DNA from: Novosphingobium sp.
Lineage (GTDB): Bacteria; Pseudomonadota; Alphaproteobacteria; Sphingomonadales; Sphingomonadaceae
Reading direction: 5' to 3'
Length of the DNA stretch: 34,974 nt
Assembly (NCBI GenBank): GCA_020446465.1
Contig: JAGREQ010000001.1
Location: 1 to 34,974 of the forward strand
This document shows, piece by piece, positions 1 to 7,791 of the stretch. Position 1 is the stretch's first letter. Every line of letters starts with the position of its first letter. Made by a program: the position numbers and the translations under genes. The notes beneath the pieces are model-generated. The model was not told the origin of the DNA. It did no database searches and saw only the letters and a list, made by a program, of their open reading frames with translations.

Positions 1-1
1 C

Positions 2-202
2 CGAGCGATCGAGATCATCTGTAATAATGTTCACATGATCGAGTGCATGAACTTTCATGAGATCAACCCTGCAATTTCCTCTCGGCCAAGTGCCCTCGGC
101 GGGTTGCACTTTGGAATGCGGATTTTGTCAGGTAATTGTTTTACAGACAAGCGGATTACCCAATGCCGATATTTGATGCCGCAATTGCATCATTGGCCGT
201 AA
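2..202 (+). CDS. Possible 3' end of a gene cut by the left edge, unknown product
   Basis: One frame is open from the first bases of the window to a TAA at 200-202, giving about 66 residues with no start needed inside the window. It stops 33 bases before the VOC gene on the same strand, so it could be the tail of an upstream operon partner. I do not recognise the product. The second half is rich in His, Cys and Gln and looks less protein-like than the first, so the frame may be open by chance. Confidence 0.25.
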   Translation, partial: RAIEIICNNVHMIECMNFHEINPAISSRPSALGGLHFGMRILSGNCFTDKRITQCRYLMPQLHHWP

Positions 203-235
203 CGATAACAAATATTCTTGAGGAGGCAGGTGCCT

Positions 236-619
236 ATGTTCAGCCACATAATGATCGGCGCGCAGCGCATTCAGCAATCCAGAGCCTTCTATGACGCAAT
301 TCTTGGAACTCTGGAGCATGCGCCGGGCATCGCTGATGAAAAAGGGCGCATTTTCTACATGTCATTGACCCCGCCCCTGATAGTTGGTGAACCAATCGAC
401 GGGAAGCCTGCCACCGGGGCTAACGGTGGAACAATCGGGTTTAGCGCCGGGGACAGCGCAACTGTCGACGCCTGGTTCGCGCAAGGACTGGCTCACGGCG
501 GAACGGAATGCGAAGACCCGCCGGGCTTTCGCACAGGGAACAAGGGGCGTTCCTATTATGCGGCGTATTTACGCGACCCTGCAGGCAACAAGGTTTGCGC
601 AGTCTATCACCCGAAATGA
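236..619 (+). CDS. VOC (glyoxalase/bleomycin-resistance fold) family protein
   Basis: A single-domain protein of 127 residues, the usual length for small VOC proteins. The N-terminal strand-helix (FSHIMIGAQ, then SRAFYDAILG) and the C-terminal strand YLRDPAGNKVCAVYH are typical of the fold. His4 and the acidic/His residues of the last strand are where VOC proteins bind metal, but no substrate can be assigned. The ATG at 236 is chosen because AGGAGG at 221-226 lies 9 bases upstream; a TTG start at 218 would lie on top of that site. The gene faces the esterase/monooxygenase pair convergently. In catabolic clusters such proteins may be dioxygenases, isomerases or lyases, and none is favoured here. 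Confidence 0.85.
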   Translation: MFSHIMIGAQRIQQSRAFYDAILGTLEHAPGIADEKGRIFYMSLTPPLIVGEPIDGKPATGANGGTIGFSAGDSATVDAWFAQGLAHGGTECEDPPGFRTGNKGRSYYAAYLRDPAGNKVCAVYHPK

Positions 620-691
620 AAGCCGGGAAACGCGCATGGGAATGTCCCCCCTTCAATCACGCCCTGACCAGCCGGGCAGGGGGTTGATTGC

Positions 692-1582
692 TCAACCTTC
701 CCAGCAAGTCCGTGCGAAATTGCCGATTTCGTCCAGCGTTGTGGCCGCTGCCTGAAGGAAGGGGAAGAAAGTCCAGATATGGATGTAATCTTCCACAAGC
801 GACAGTTTCACCGTGCCACCAGCATCCTCGATACTCTTGGCCATTCGCACTGAATCATCGCGCAGTGCTTCGGACGCGCTGGCGCACAGATAGATCGGTG
901 GCAGTCCATGATGCTGCCCCCATAGTGGGGAGGCGAGTGGATGCCCATGCGGGTCGATCTCTCCGATATAGACCTGCCCCATCCCGACAATCAGATCGCG
1001 ATTGATCAAGGGGTCACTGGGGATATTGGCGCTATCGCCTTCGCCCGCCAGATCGAGCAGCGGGCAAATGCCGATACCACCTGCGGGAAGTGGCAAGCCC
1101 AGGTCGCGCAAGTTCAGCAAAGTCGCCATGCAAAGGCCACCACCTGCCGAATCCCCGCTGAGCAGAATATGCCGCGGATCCTTGTCAGCAATGACTGCCT
1201 TGTAAACGGCCAGCGCATCTTCGACCGGAGCGGGGTAAGGGTGTTCCGGCGCCAGTCGATAATCCACCAGCAGCACCGGCGCCCCGGTTGCCGCCGAAAG
1301 CCGACCTGCAAATTCGCGATAGGCATTGGCCGAACCCATGACATAGCCGCCGCTGTGGAAATGGATGACCAGCCGTTCGTCGCTGACGCCCGGTGCCGCC
1401 ACCTTGATGCAGGGGACACCGCCGACAGTCAGCGGATCGATGGAAAGCTCGGCCGGCAGGCCAAGTTTGGCAGCCATGTCTTCAAAACCTGTGCGCCACA
1501 CATCCATCGGTGCCGTCTGGTCTTCGGGCGTTGCCTCACGAAAAAGGGCGACGCTGCGCGCCTTGGCGGCCTGTTCTGTCAT
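692..1582 (-). CDS. Alpha/beta hydrolase, hormone-sensitive lipase (HSL) family esterase
   Basis: About 296 residues, full length for bacterial HSL-family (family IV) esterases. The oxyanion motif is HSGGY near residues 76-80, a variant of the usual HGGG. The nucleophile elbow GDSAGG is at 143-148 with Ser145. The block DYRLAPEHPYPAP between them is characteristic of the family. An acidic residue in the LRDDS region and the His of YIHIW complete the triad. ATG at 1582 is preferred; GTG at 1612 in the same frame would add ten residues. The gene starts 41 bases (11 with the longer start) after the Baeyer-Villiger monooxygenase stop on the same strand. That pairing suggests it hydrolyses the ester or lactone the monooxygenase makes. 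This role is inferred from context. Confidence 0.88.
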   Translation of the reverse strand: MTEQAAKARSVALFREATPEDQTAPMDVWRTGFEDMAAKLGLPAELSIDPLTVGGVPCIKVAAPGVSDERLVIHFHSGGYVMGSANAYREFAGRLSAATGAPVLLVDYRLAPEHPYPAPVEDALAVYKAVIADKDPRHILLSGDSAGGGLCMATLLNLRDLGLPLPAGGIGICPLLDLAGEGDSANIPSDPLINRDLIVGMGQVYIGEIDPHGHPLASPLWGQHHGLPPIYLCASASEALRDDSVRMAKSIEDAGGTVKLSLVEDYIHIWTFFPFLQAAATTLDEIGNFARTCWEG

Positions 1583-1623
1583 CTCTCCGGATATCCTTTT
1601 TTGTTTCGGCACGCCTTGCGGGC

Positions 1624-3261
1624 TTAAGCCATGACGAAACCTTCGTAATTGTTGGCTTCGACTTCGGCAACCTTGTCACGATAGGTGCGGTTGCCGCCAT
1701 TATAGACCAGCAGCTTGTGCCCCCGTTCCGCACCCTTGCCAAATTCGCTCCAGAACCAGGAATTGGTCGCAGTCGTCAGCAGGGTCTGATTGGCGATGTC
1801 ATAGACATGCTGGGTCCATTCCTCCGCTTTTTGCTCTTCCGCCTCGACCCGGACGACGCCTTCCTCGACGATATGCTTGAACAAGTCGGTCACCCAGTTG
1901 ACCTGCGCTTCCGAACAGCGCGGAATGTTGCAGAACGTTGCGCCATTGTGAGCCGCGATCAGCGTGAAGAGGTTCGGGAATTCCGGCACTTGCAGGCCAA
2001 GGTAAGTGAACGGCCCGTTTTCCCATGCTTCCTTCAGCGTTTTGCCGCCGATGCCGTGAATGTCCATCTGCTTCAGCCCGCCGATAATCGCATCGAAGCC
2101 GGTGGCATAGATGATGATGTCCAAATCCTGAAGTTCCGCACTGGTGCGAATCCCTTCGGCCGTGAACTCCTCTATCGGGGTCTCGTTGAGATCGACCAGC
2201 GTGACGTTGGGCTGGTTGAAAACTTCGTAATATCCCGATTCCATCGGCACACGTTTTAGCCCGAAGCCATGATCCTGTGGGATCAGCTTTTCGGCTATCC
2301 TGGGGTCTTTCACCCGCTGGCGGATTTTTTTGGCGATGAAGTCGGTGATGTACCCGTTCACAACCGGATCGGTGAACATGTCCGCATAGTGCCCGACCCA
2401 GATGGCATAGCCCGACTGGTTGTAGAGTTCCTCGAAAAGCGCCTCACGCTCTTCCGGAGTGGTGCCGGCTGCAGTTTCAAACATGAAATCGTGCTGGAAA
2501 CCCGAATTGGTATTTTCGCAGACGGTGAAAATTTCATTATAGCGGGACTTGATGTCAGCCATGCGTTCCGGCTCAATCGGCTTGTCGCAAAGCGGCGCAC
2601 ACCAGTTGGGATGGCGCTGATAGACGTAAAGCTCGCTGGCCGTTTTGGCGACTTCGGTGATGATCTGGACGCCAGTCGCCCCGGTGCCGATTACGCCAAC
2701 TTTCTTGCCAGAAAAATCGACTTGCTTGCCACCGTAACCACCACGTTCATGCGGCCAGTAATAACTGTGGTATGTTTCCCCCCGAAACAGATCCATGCCC
2801 GGATAGTTCGGCGTGTTGGGAGTCGAGAGCGCACCAACGCAAGTCAGCACGAAGCGCGCGCGCAGAACTTCGGCGTTGTCGAGCTCGACTGTCCAGCCGT
2901 TGTCCGCTTCATCAAAAACGGCCTTCATCACCTGCGTATTGAAAGTGATATCCTTGCGGACATCCATCTTGTCTGCCGCAAGGCTGAAAAATTCCATCAG
3001 CTGGGGCTGGGTCGCAAATTCGTTGGGCCAGTCCCATTCCTGCAGCAGGTCCGGCAGGAATGAGTAGGCATAAGTATAGGATTCCGAATCCAGCTTGCAG
3101 CCGGGATAACGGTTCATATTCCAGGTGCCACCGATATCGCCGTTTTTCTCGATAACGCGGACTGAAAGGCCCAGCTTGCGCAATTTCCAGAGCGTATACA
3201 TGCCGGTAATCCCGGCACCGATGATGATAACGTCGTAATCGAATTGGGCAGGAGCCGACAT
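1624..3261 (-). CDS. Type I Baeyer-Villiger monooxygenase (FAD/NADPH)
   Basis: A flavoprotein of about 545 residues that should insert oxygen next to a ketone carbonyl to give an ester or lactone, using NADPH and O2. The FAD Rossmann motif GAGITG is at 15-20, and the GTW...NRYPG...D block at 45-58. The type I fingerprint FRGETYHSYYWP is at 159-170, matching F-x-G-x3-H-x3-W-P exactly, and the NADPH motif GTGATG is at 192-197. Length and motifs fit cyclohexanone-, phenylacetone- and steroid-monooxygenase relatives; ring size cannot be told. ATG at 3261 is chosen because GAGGA precedes it closely and MSAPAQFDYD leads straight into the FAD motif. In-frame ATGs at 3276 and 3321 are alternatives. 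It is followed by an HSL esterase and is divergent from an SDR, a ketone-forming, ester-forming, ester-cleaving set. Confidence 0.93.
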   Translation of the reverse strand: MSAPAQFDYDVIIIGAGITGMYTLWKLRKLGLSVRVIEKNGDIGGTWNMNRYPGCKLDSESYTYAYSFLPDLLQEWDWPNEFATQPQLMEFFSLAADKMDVRKDITFNTQVMKAVFDEADNGWTVELDNAEVLRARFVLTCVGALSTPNTPNYPGMDLFRGETYHSYYWPHERGGYGGKQVDFSGKKVGVIGTGATGVQIITEVAKTASELYVYQRHPNWCAPLCDKPIEPERMADIKSRYNEIFTVCENTNSGFQHDFMFETAAGTTPEEREALFEELYNQSGYAIWVGHYADMFTDPVVNGYITDFIAKKIRQRVKDPRIAEKLIPQDHGFGLKRVPMESGYYEVFNQPNVTLVDLNETPIEEFTAEGIRTSAELQDLDIIIYATGFDAIIGGLKQMDIHGIGGKTLKEAWENGPFTYLGLQVPEFPNLFTLIAAHNGATFCNIPRCSEAQVNWVTDLFKHIVEEGVVRVEAEEQKAEEWTQHVYDIANQTLLTTATNSWFWSEFGKGAERGHKLLVYNGGNRTYRDKVAEVEANNYEGFVMA

Positions 3262-3290
3262 ATAATCCTCGTCCATGGGTTGTCTGGCGG

Positions 3291-3304
3291 GCTTCGTACG
3301 AAGC
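3291..3304. promoter_or_regulatory. Perfect 14-bp palindrome between divergent genes, candidate operator
   Basis: GCTTCGTACGAAGC is self-complementary over all 14 bases. It lies 30 bases upstream of the monooxygenase start (3261, minus) and about 115 bases upstream of the SDR start (3420, plus). A looser pair of arms, TGCCAG at 3336-3341 and CTGGCA at 3354-3359, lies in the same region. The position suits a dimeric repressor controlling both directions. No repressor gene of that kind is seen in the window, so the regulator would be encoded elsewhere. Confidence 0.4.
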
Positions 3305-3419
3305 TGCAAAGCGCCGTTCATTGACGTGTATCAAGTGCCAGCGACCATTGTCTCTGGCAAGCCCGCAATCGCAGGGTTGCTGTTGCAATCAGGCGGGCAT
3401 TCGCGCAGTTATAAACCAT

Positions 3420-4196
3420 ATGGACAAAAACACATCACCGCTTGTCGACTTTACTGACAGGCATATCGCGATTGTTGGCGCTGCCGGCGATATCGGCACT
3501 GCCATTGTTGATGTTCTTCTGGCGCATGGCGCAAGAGTGACTGCGATTGATCGCGACCCTGACTTGCTGGATGCCCTGAAAGACTTACCCGGTGCGTCGG
3601 ATAAAACACTGGCAACGCACGTCGCCGATGTGACGGACGAAAGTCGCATGGCAGACGCGTTTGCAGCGGCGGGACCAATTGATGGGCTGGTGAACGGTGC
3701 CGGCATAGAACATCGGCCTTTGCCAATCACGGAACTTGAAACTGCGGTCCTGCGCAAAGTCATGGATGTGAATGTGACGGGTGTGTTTCTGGGCATGAAA
3801 TATGGCTTGCCGATGCTGCGCAAACCGGGCGGCGCGGTCGTAAACTTTTCAAGCACTGCGGGCATCAAGGGGTCCGGCAAAATGAGCGCTTATGTCGCCA
3901 GCAAACATGCGGTGATCGGCCTGACGCGATGCGCTGCCATCGAATCCGGGCCGGATGGCATACGCGTCAATGCCATTTGCCCCGGACCGATCGAAGGGCG
4001 GATGATCGATGCCATCATGGGCAGCAAGCCGGGCGCGCCATCACCCACCGCCAAGGCGCGGATGGAGGTCATCCCCAGTCGCCGCTTTGGCGAACGGACC
4101 GAAATTGCAAACGTCACGGCCTTTCTGCTTTCGGACGCGGCAGGATACGTCAATGGCGCATGCTACAGTGTCGATGGAGGCATATCGGCCATCTGA
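3420..4196 (+). CDS. Short-chain dehydrogenase/reductase (classical SDR)
   Basis: 258 residues, the normal size for a classical NAD(P)-dependent alcohol dehydrogenase/ketoreductase. The nucleotide-binding turn is GAAGDIG at 20-26, a variant of TGxxxGxG, and NGAG at 92-95 replaces NNAG. The catalytic set is Asn118, Ser145, Tyr158 and Lys162 (YVASK). An acidic residue after the second strand (IDRD) suggests NAD preference. The C-terminus (GACYSVDGG) is typical. ATG at 3420 is chosen because the protein then begins just before the Rossmann fold; no clear ribosome-binding site precedes it, and the upstream in-frame extension has no conserved features. It lies 54 bases before the aldo/keto reductase. 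It probably interconverts a substrate alcohol and the ketone used by the divergent monooxygenase (inference). Confidence 0.9.
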   Translation: MDKNTSPLVDFTDRHIAIVGAAGDIGTAIVDVLLAHGARVTAIDRDPDLLDALKDLPGASDKTLATHVADVTDESRMADAFAAAGPIDGLVNGAGIEHRPLPITELETAVLRKVMDVNVTGVFLGMKYGLPMLRKPGGAVVNFSSTAGIKGSGKMSAYVASKHAVIGLTRCAAIESGPDGIRVNAICPGPIEGRMIDAIMGSKPGAPSPTAKARMEVIPSRRFGERTEIANVTAFLLSDAAGYVNGACYSVDGGISAI

Positions 4197-4250
4197 CCAC
4201 ATGCTTCGTGACGCTTGATCCCACCGCCAGAATATAGAGAGGATGATTAA

Positions 4251-5192
4251 ATGGAAAAGCGAAAGCTGGGGAACACAGACCTTGCAATCATGCCGCTGAT
4301 TTTTGGTGGCAACGTATTTGGCTGGACTGCGGATAAGGCCATGAGCTTTGCCTTGCTGGATGCCTTTTTCGAAGCAGGCTTCAATGCAATCGACACTGCC
4401 GATGTCTATTGTCGCTTCGTCCCCGGAAAGGAAGGTGGCGAATCCGAAACCATCATCGGCGAATGGATGAAGGATCGTGGGGTTCGGGACCAGATCGTGC
4501 TCATCACCAAGGGTGGAATGGACATGGGCGAAGGCAAGTTTGGCCTTGGCAAGGCTTATGTCTCCCAAGCCTGTGAAGCATCGCTGAAGCGCCTGCAGAC
4601 CGACTATATTGATCTTTACATGGCCCATCAGCCGGACCCGAACACGCCGATTGGAGAGACGCTTGAGGGATTTCAGGCGCTAATTGACAGCGGCAAGGTT
4701 CGCTACGCATCGTGTTCAAACTATACGGCAGAACAACTGACCGAAGCCCTGAACGCTGCGGGCGGCGGATGTGCCCGTTTCGAGGTTCTCCAGCCCCATT
4801 ACAACCTGATCGAACGTAGCGCCTATGAAGGCGCCCTTGAGAGCCTGTGCCTGAAGGAAAACCTTGGCGTCATTCCCTACTTCGCGCTCGCCGCAGGCTT
4901 TCTGACAGGCAAGTATCGCAGCAAGAAGGATCTGCGCGAAAACATGCGCTCCAGCATGGTTGCCGGATACCTTGAGCCTCGCGGGCTTTCGCTGCTGGAT
5001 ACGCTCGACACTGTTGCGCAAAAGCACTCTGCCACGCCTGCGCAAATTGCGCTCGCCTGGCTGATGGCGCGCCCTTCCATTACGGCCCCGATTGCCAGTG
5101 CAACCAATCCTGACCAGTTAGGCAGTCTGCTGAAAGTTCCGGAAATCACGCTCGATCAGGATGACATTACACGCCTGAATAACTTGGCATAG
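4251..5192 (+). CDS. Aldo/keto reductase family oxidoreductase
   Basis: 313 residues forming a complete AKR barrel. The catalytic tetrad is visible: Asp48 and Tyr53 in the IDTADVY segment, Lys87 in LITKGG and His126 in MAHQPD. The C-terminal NADPH-binding part has SITAPIASATNPDQL, the usual cofactor loop. It resembles the AKR11/12-like and YajO-type enzymes rather than the sugar reductases, but the substrate is not clear. GAGAGGA at 4236-4242 is a good ribosome-binding site about 8 bases before the ATG. The gene follows the SDR by 54 bases and probably shares its transcript. Downstream it converges on the frameshifted TonB receptor across the 75-bp repeat. Confidence 0.92.
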   Translation: MEKRKLGNTDLAIMPLIFGGNVFGWTADKAMSFALLDAFFEAGFNAIDTADVYCRFVPGKEGGESETIIGEWMKDRGVRDQIVLITKGGMDMGEGKFGLGKAYVSQACEASLKRLQTDYIDLYMAHQPDPNTPIGETLEGFQALIDSGKVRYASCSNYTAEQLTEALNAAGGGCARFEVLQPHYNLIERSAYEGALESLCLKENLGVIPYFALAAGFLTGKYRSKKDLRENMRSSMVAGYLEPRGLSLLDTLDTVAQKHSATPAQIALAWLMARPSITAPIASATNPDQLGSLLKVPEITLDQDDITRLNNLA

Positions 5193-5210
5193 GCTTAGGG
5201 TCACGCCGCT

Positions 5211-5285
5211 TATAGCGTTTCGTGAAAAGGTTGAATCGGAAGAAACGCTATAGGCTTTTAATCTGTCGCATTTCCTGGCCGAAAA
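5211..5285. repeat. 75-bp palindromic intergenic repeat, copy 1
   Basis: The element begins with TATAGCGTTTC (5211-5221) and has the exact reverse complement GAAACGCTATA at 5242-5252, so it can form an 11-bp stem. A conserved tail runs to 5285 (ends TTTCCTGGCCGAAAA). The same 75 bases occur inverted at 30774-30848 with 6 differences by hand alignment. Both copies lie between the 3' ends of convergent genes. No open frame is present, so this looks like a REP or MITE-type element that may also act as a bidirectional terminator. Confidence 0.85.
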
Positions 5286-5326
5286 GCTTTAGACGGCGCA
5301 CTGGCTTCAGTCCTCTTGCAAGGTCG

Positions 5327-5389
5327 AAAAAGCAGCGCGGCGCGCCTTGCCCCGCCCGACAGGCCGGGATGAACAAAACGCGCTGCGCT
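5327..5389 (-). terminator. Possible terminator after the TonB receptor
   Basis: Read on the minus strand just past the receptor stop, AGCGCAGCGCG (5389-5379) pairs with CGCGCCGCGCT (5344-5334) at 10 of 11 positions. A run of five T follows directly (5331-5327). The loop is long, about 34 bases, and contains a second small hairpin (CCCG/CGGG). The GC stem plus T run fits an intrinsic terminator, but the large loop lowers confidence. Confidence 0.4.
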
Positions 5390-5394
5390 TGGCC

Positions 5395-7718
5395 TCACAT
5401 CTTGAGGCCGACGGTCACACCATAAGTTGCAGGCATTCCGGCGTAGCGGACAATCGTATCGAACGCGGGGTAAGCTGTGTTCCAGTAGTATTTGTCGAAC
5501 ACGTTCTTGCCCCAGACTTCGACGCGCCAATGGTCGCTATCAATGCCTGCCCGCAGATTGACGAGACTATAGGAATCGATGCCATAGAGCGGGAAGTCCT
5601 GTGGCGTCGCAGAGGGCGGGTTTTCTGCGCCGCCGACGACTGAAATCGTCTTTGATCGGTATGTCACCGTTCCTCCGAAAAACGCATCAACAGAATCGCC
5701 CACCGGGAATTGGTATTGGCCATCAAAGCTCAGATTCCATTTTGGCGAGTATGGCATTGCCGTACCTGCAAAATCGCCTGAAAGCCCGGATGCATTTTCA
5801 CCTACGAACTTGTCGATTTCGCCTTTGGTATATGTTGCCGAAGCCATGAGTGTAAGGCCATCGACAGGTGCCGCAGTCACTTCAAGTTCGGCCCCCTTCA
5901 CAGTCGATTTCGGAATATTCTGAACGGAATCCAGCCAGCCCCAAACGGGATCATTTGTCCGCGCCCTTAGCTGCTTGTTTTTGTAGTCATAATAAAAGGC
6001 GGCGCCGTTTATCTGGAGTCTGCGATCAAGCAGCGAAAGTTTTGCACCCACTTCGTAATCAACGACCGACTCTTCCTTCAGCTTGAGGAACTGGCTCCAG
6101 ACCGAGGCACCGATGGCAGGGAAGCCGCCGCTCTTGTAACCCTTTGCCACGTTGGCATAAACAAGAATGCCATCCTGTGGCTTCCAGTCGAGGCCGAACT
6201 TCCAGGAAACATTATTTTCCTTTTCTGAATCGATAAACCTGCCAGGCGTAAATGGCGGAACACCATTTAGTGCCTCACCAAGATCATTGATCGGATAACA
6301 ATCACCCGGCGTATAGTTCCCCGCGCCGTAAAAAAATTCCCGACATTATACGGTTCATTGATGTCAGCACCGCAGTTGTTGGTCGACATCTTGGCGTGGG
6401 TGTAACGTACGCCAGCCTTCGCCGTCAGCTCTGGCACAAAATCATATTCGAGGCTGGCAAAGGCAGCCAGGGATTTGGTTTTTTGATCGACATAGAAGAT
6501 GTTATCGCCCTGAATGCCGAACGCGTTTGCAGTTGAGGCGACATTCCACTGGTACCCGCTGAACTGATGTATCTTGTCATTCTGATAATTGCCGCCAACC
6601 ATCCAGCGGAAACGGTTCGTCCCGCCATTTGCCAAGCGCAATTCCTGGAAGAAGCTTTTGATGCTTCCTTTTTCCGGATTATAGAGTTCTTCTTCCAGCG
6701 CGGTACCATCCCAGTCGATCCGTTCCCACTGCTTGAGTTTGGAATAGGAACTGAGCGATGTCAGAGTAACATCATCGAACAGTTCAAAGTCCCCGCGGAG
6801 CGAAAACTGGTAGAAATGATTGTCGCGCTTGGGCAGGCCGGGAACCCAGTCTGCAGCGGTATTTTCGGCCGGCGCAAGCGGCGAGCCAAGAACATCGGGA
6901 TCGCCAAAGCCCGGAATCTGGACGTTGAAGCCAATCAACTGTGCAGCCTGTGGTTCGCCCTTGTCTTTCCAGCCATTGATATTCAGCTGAAGTTTGACCC
7001 TGTCGCTCGGTTCATAATCGACCAGTAAACGTCCTTCGTAGATGCGCTTCTTGCCATTGCGCGAATCCGGGCCATCCGGACGGGTTTGGCTCTTCTGCCA
7101 TCCAGACGCGTGCTGCACCCGCTGTGAAAGACGGAACGACAGGACGTCCGACAACGGTGCCGAAATATAGGCTTCTTCTGAAACCGCGTTGTAATTGCCA
7201 ATGGTAACCGACGCGCCCATGTCGAGCGTATCGGTAGGAGAAGCAGGCACATAGTTGATCGCGCCGCCGGTCGAGTTCTGGCCAAAGAGAATACCCTGCG
7301 GGCCTTTCAGCACTTCCACGCGCTGCAGGTCAAATATCCCGTGCGCAGCCATGATCGGGTAAGGCAGCGGAACCTGATTCATATAGAGGCTTACGGCAGG
7401 TGTCGCTGAGAGAGTCGTGTCGAAAAAACCGACACCGCGAAGCGTAATGATTGGCGATGACGTAGGCGTATCTGCATAGGACATGGACGGTATGGATGCC
7501 GTCAGATCCTGAATGCTGGTTATCTGACGCTCTTTCAGGGCTTCGCCAGACAGGACTGCCACAGTCAGGCCCACTTTGTTCAAGGATTCCTGCCGCTTCT
7601 GTGCAGTGACGATGATTTCCTGAATGCCGGTGCTTTCCTGTGCGACCGCTGGCGCGGCCAGCAAACCAAGCGCCGAGGCGCTGCTCAGGGATATGGCGAG
7701 AATTGTCTTGTTTTTCAT
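5395..7718 (-). pseudogene. TonB-dependent outer-membrane receptor, interrupted by a frameshift
   Basis: Read through one shift, this is a full receptor of about 774 residues. The first 483 codons (7718-6267) hold a signal peptide ending APAVAQ, the plug with EIIVTAQKR and VEVLKGPQG, and the first barrel strands. The frame then leaves the family sequence and stops at 6267. The matching frame takes over at a run of seven T on the minus strand (6336-6330): one extra T gives NFFYGAGNYTPGDCYPIND, which aligns with GDCYTLND in the intact receptor at 19264, and the frame continues to 5395 (ends TYGVTVGLKM). GGAGGG lies 4 bases before the ATG. A single-base loss, a sequencing error or expression by slippage are all possible. 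It follows hyuB1 by 72 bases and probably imports the cluster's substrate or a related compound. Confidence 0.85.
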
Positions 7719-7766
7719 TTTACCCTCCGAACTTCTTGTTTGAAAATACTTTTGTAATTGTCAGGA

Positions 7767-7791
7767 ACCCGACTTTCCTCCGAAGTCGGGT
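7767..7791 (-). terminator. 9-bp stem hairpin between hyuB1 and the TonB receptor
   Basis: ACCCGACTT (7767-7775) and AAGTCGGGT (7783-7791) are exact reverse complements around a 7-base loop. The stem touches the hyuB1 stop codon. No T run follows on the minus strand, so it is unlikely to be a full intrinsic terminator. It may stabilise the upstream message or reduce read-through into the receptor gene. Confidence 0.45.

Noticed and set aside
682-697. Small hairpin GGTTGA/TCAACC between the VOC and esterase genes
   Set aside because: Only six pairs, no T run, and it overlaps the esterase stop codon; chance is likely.
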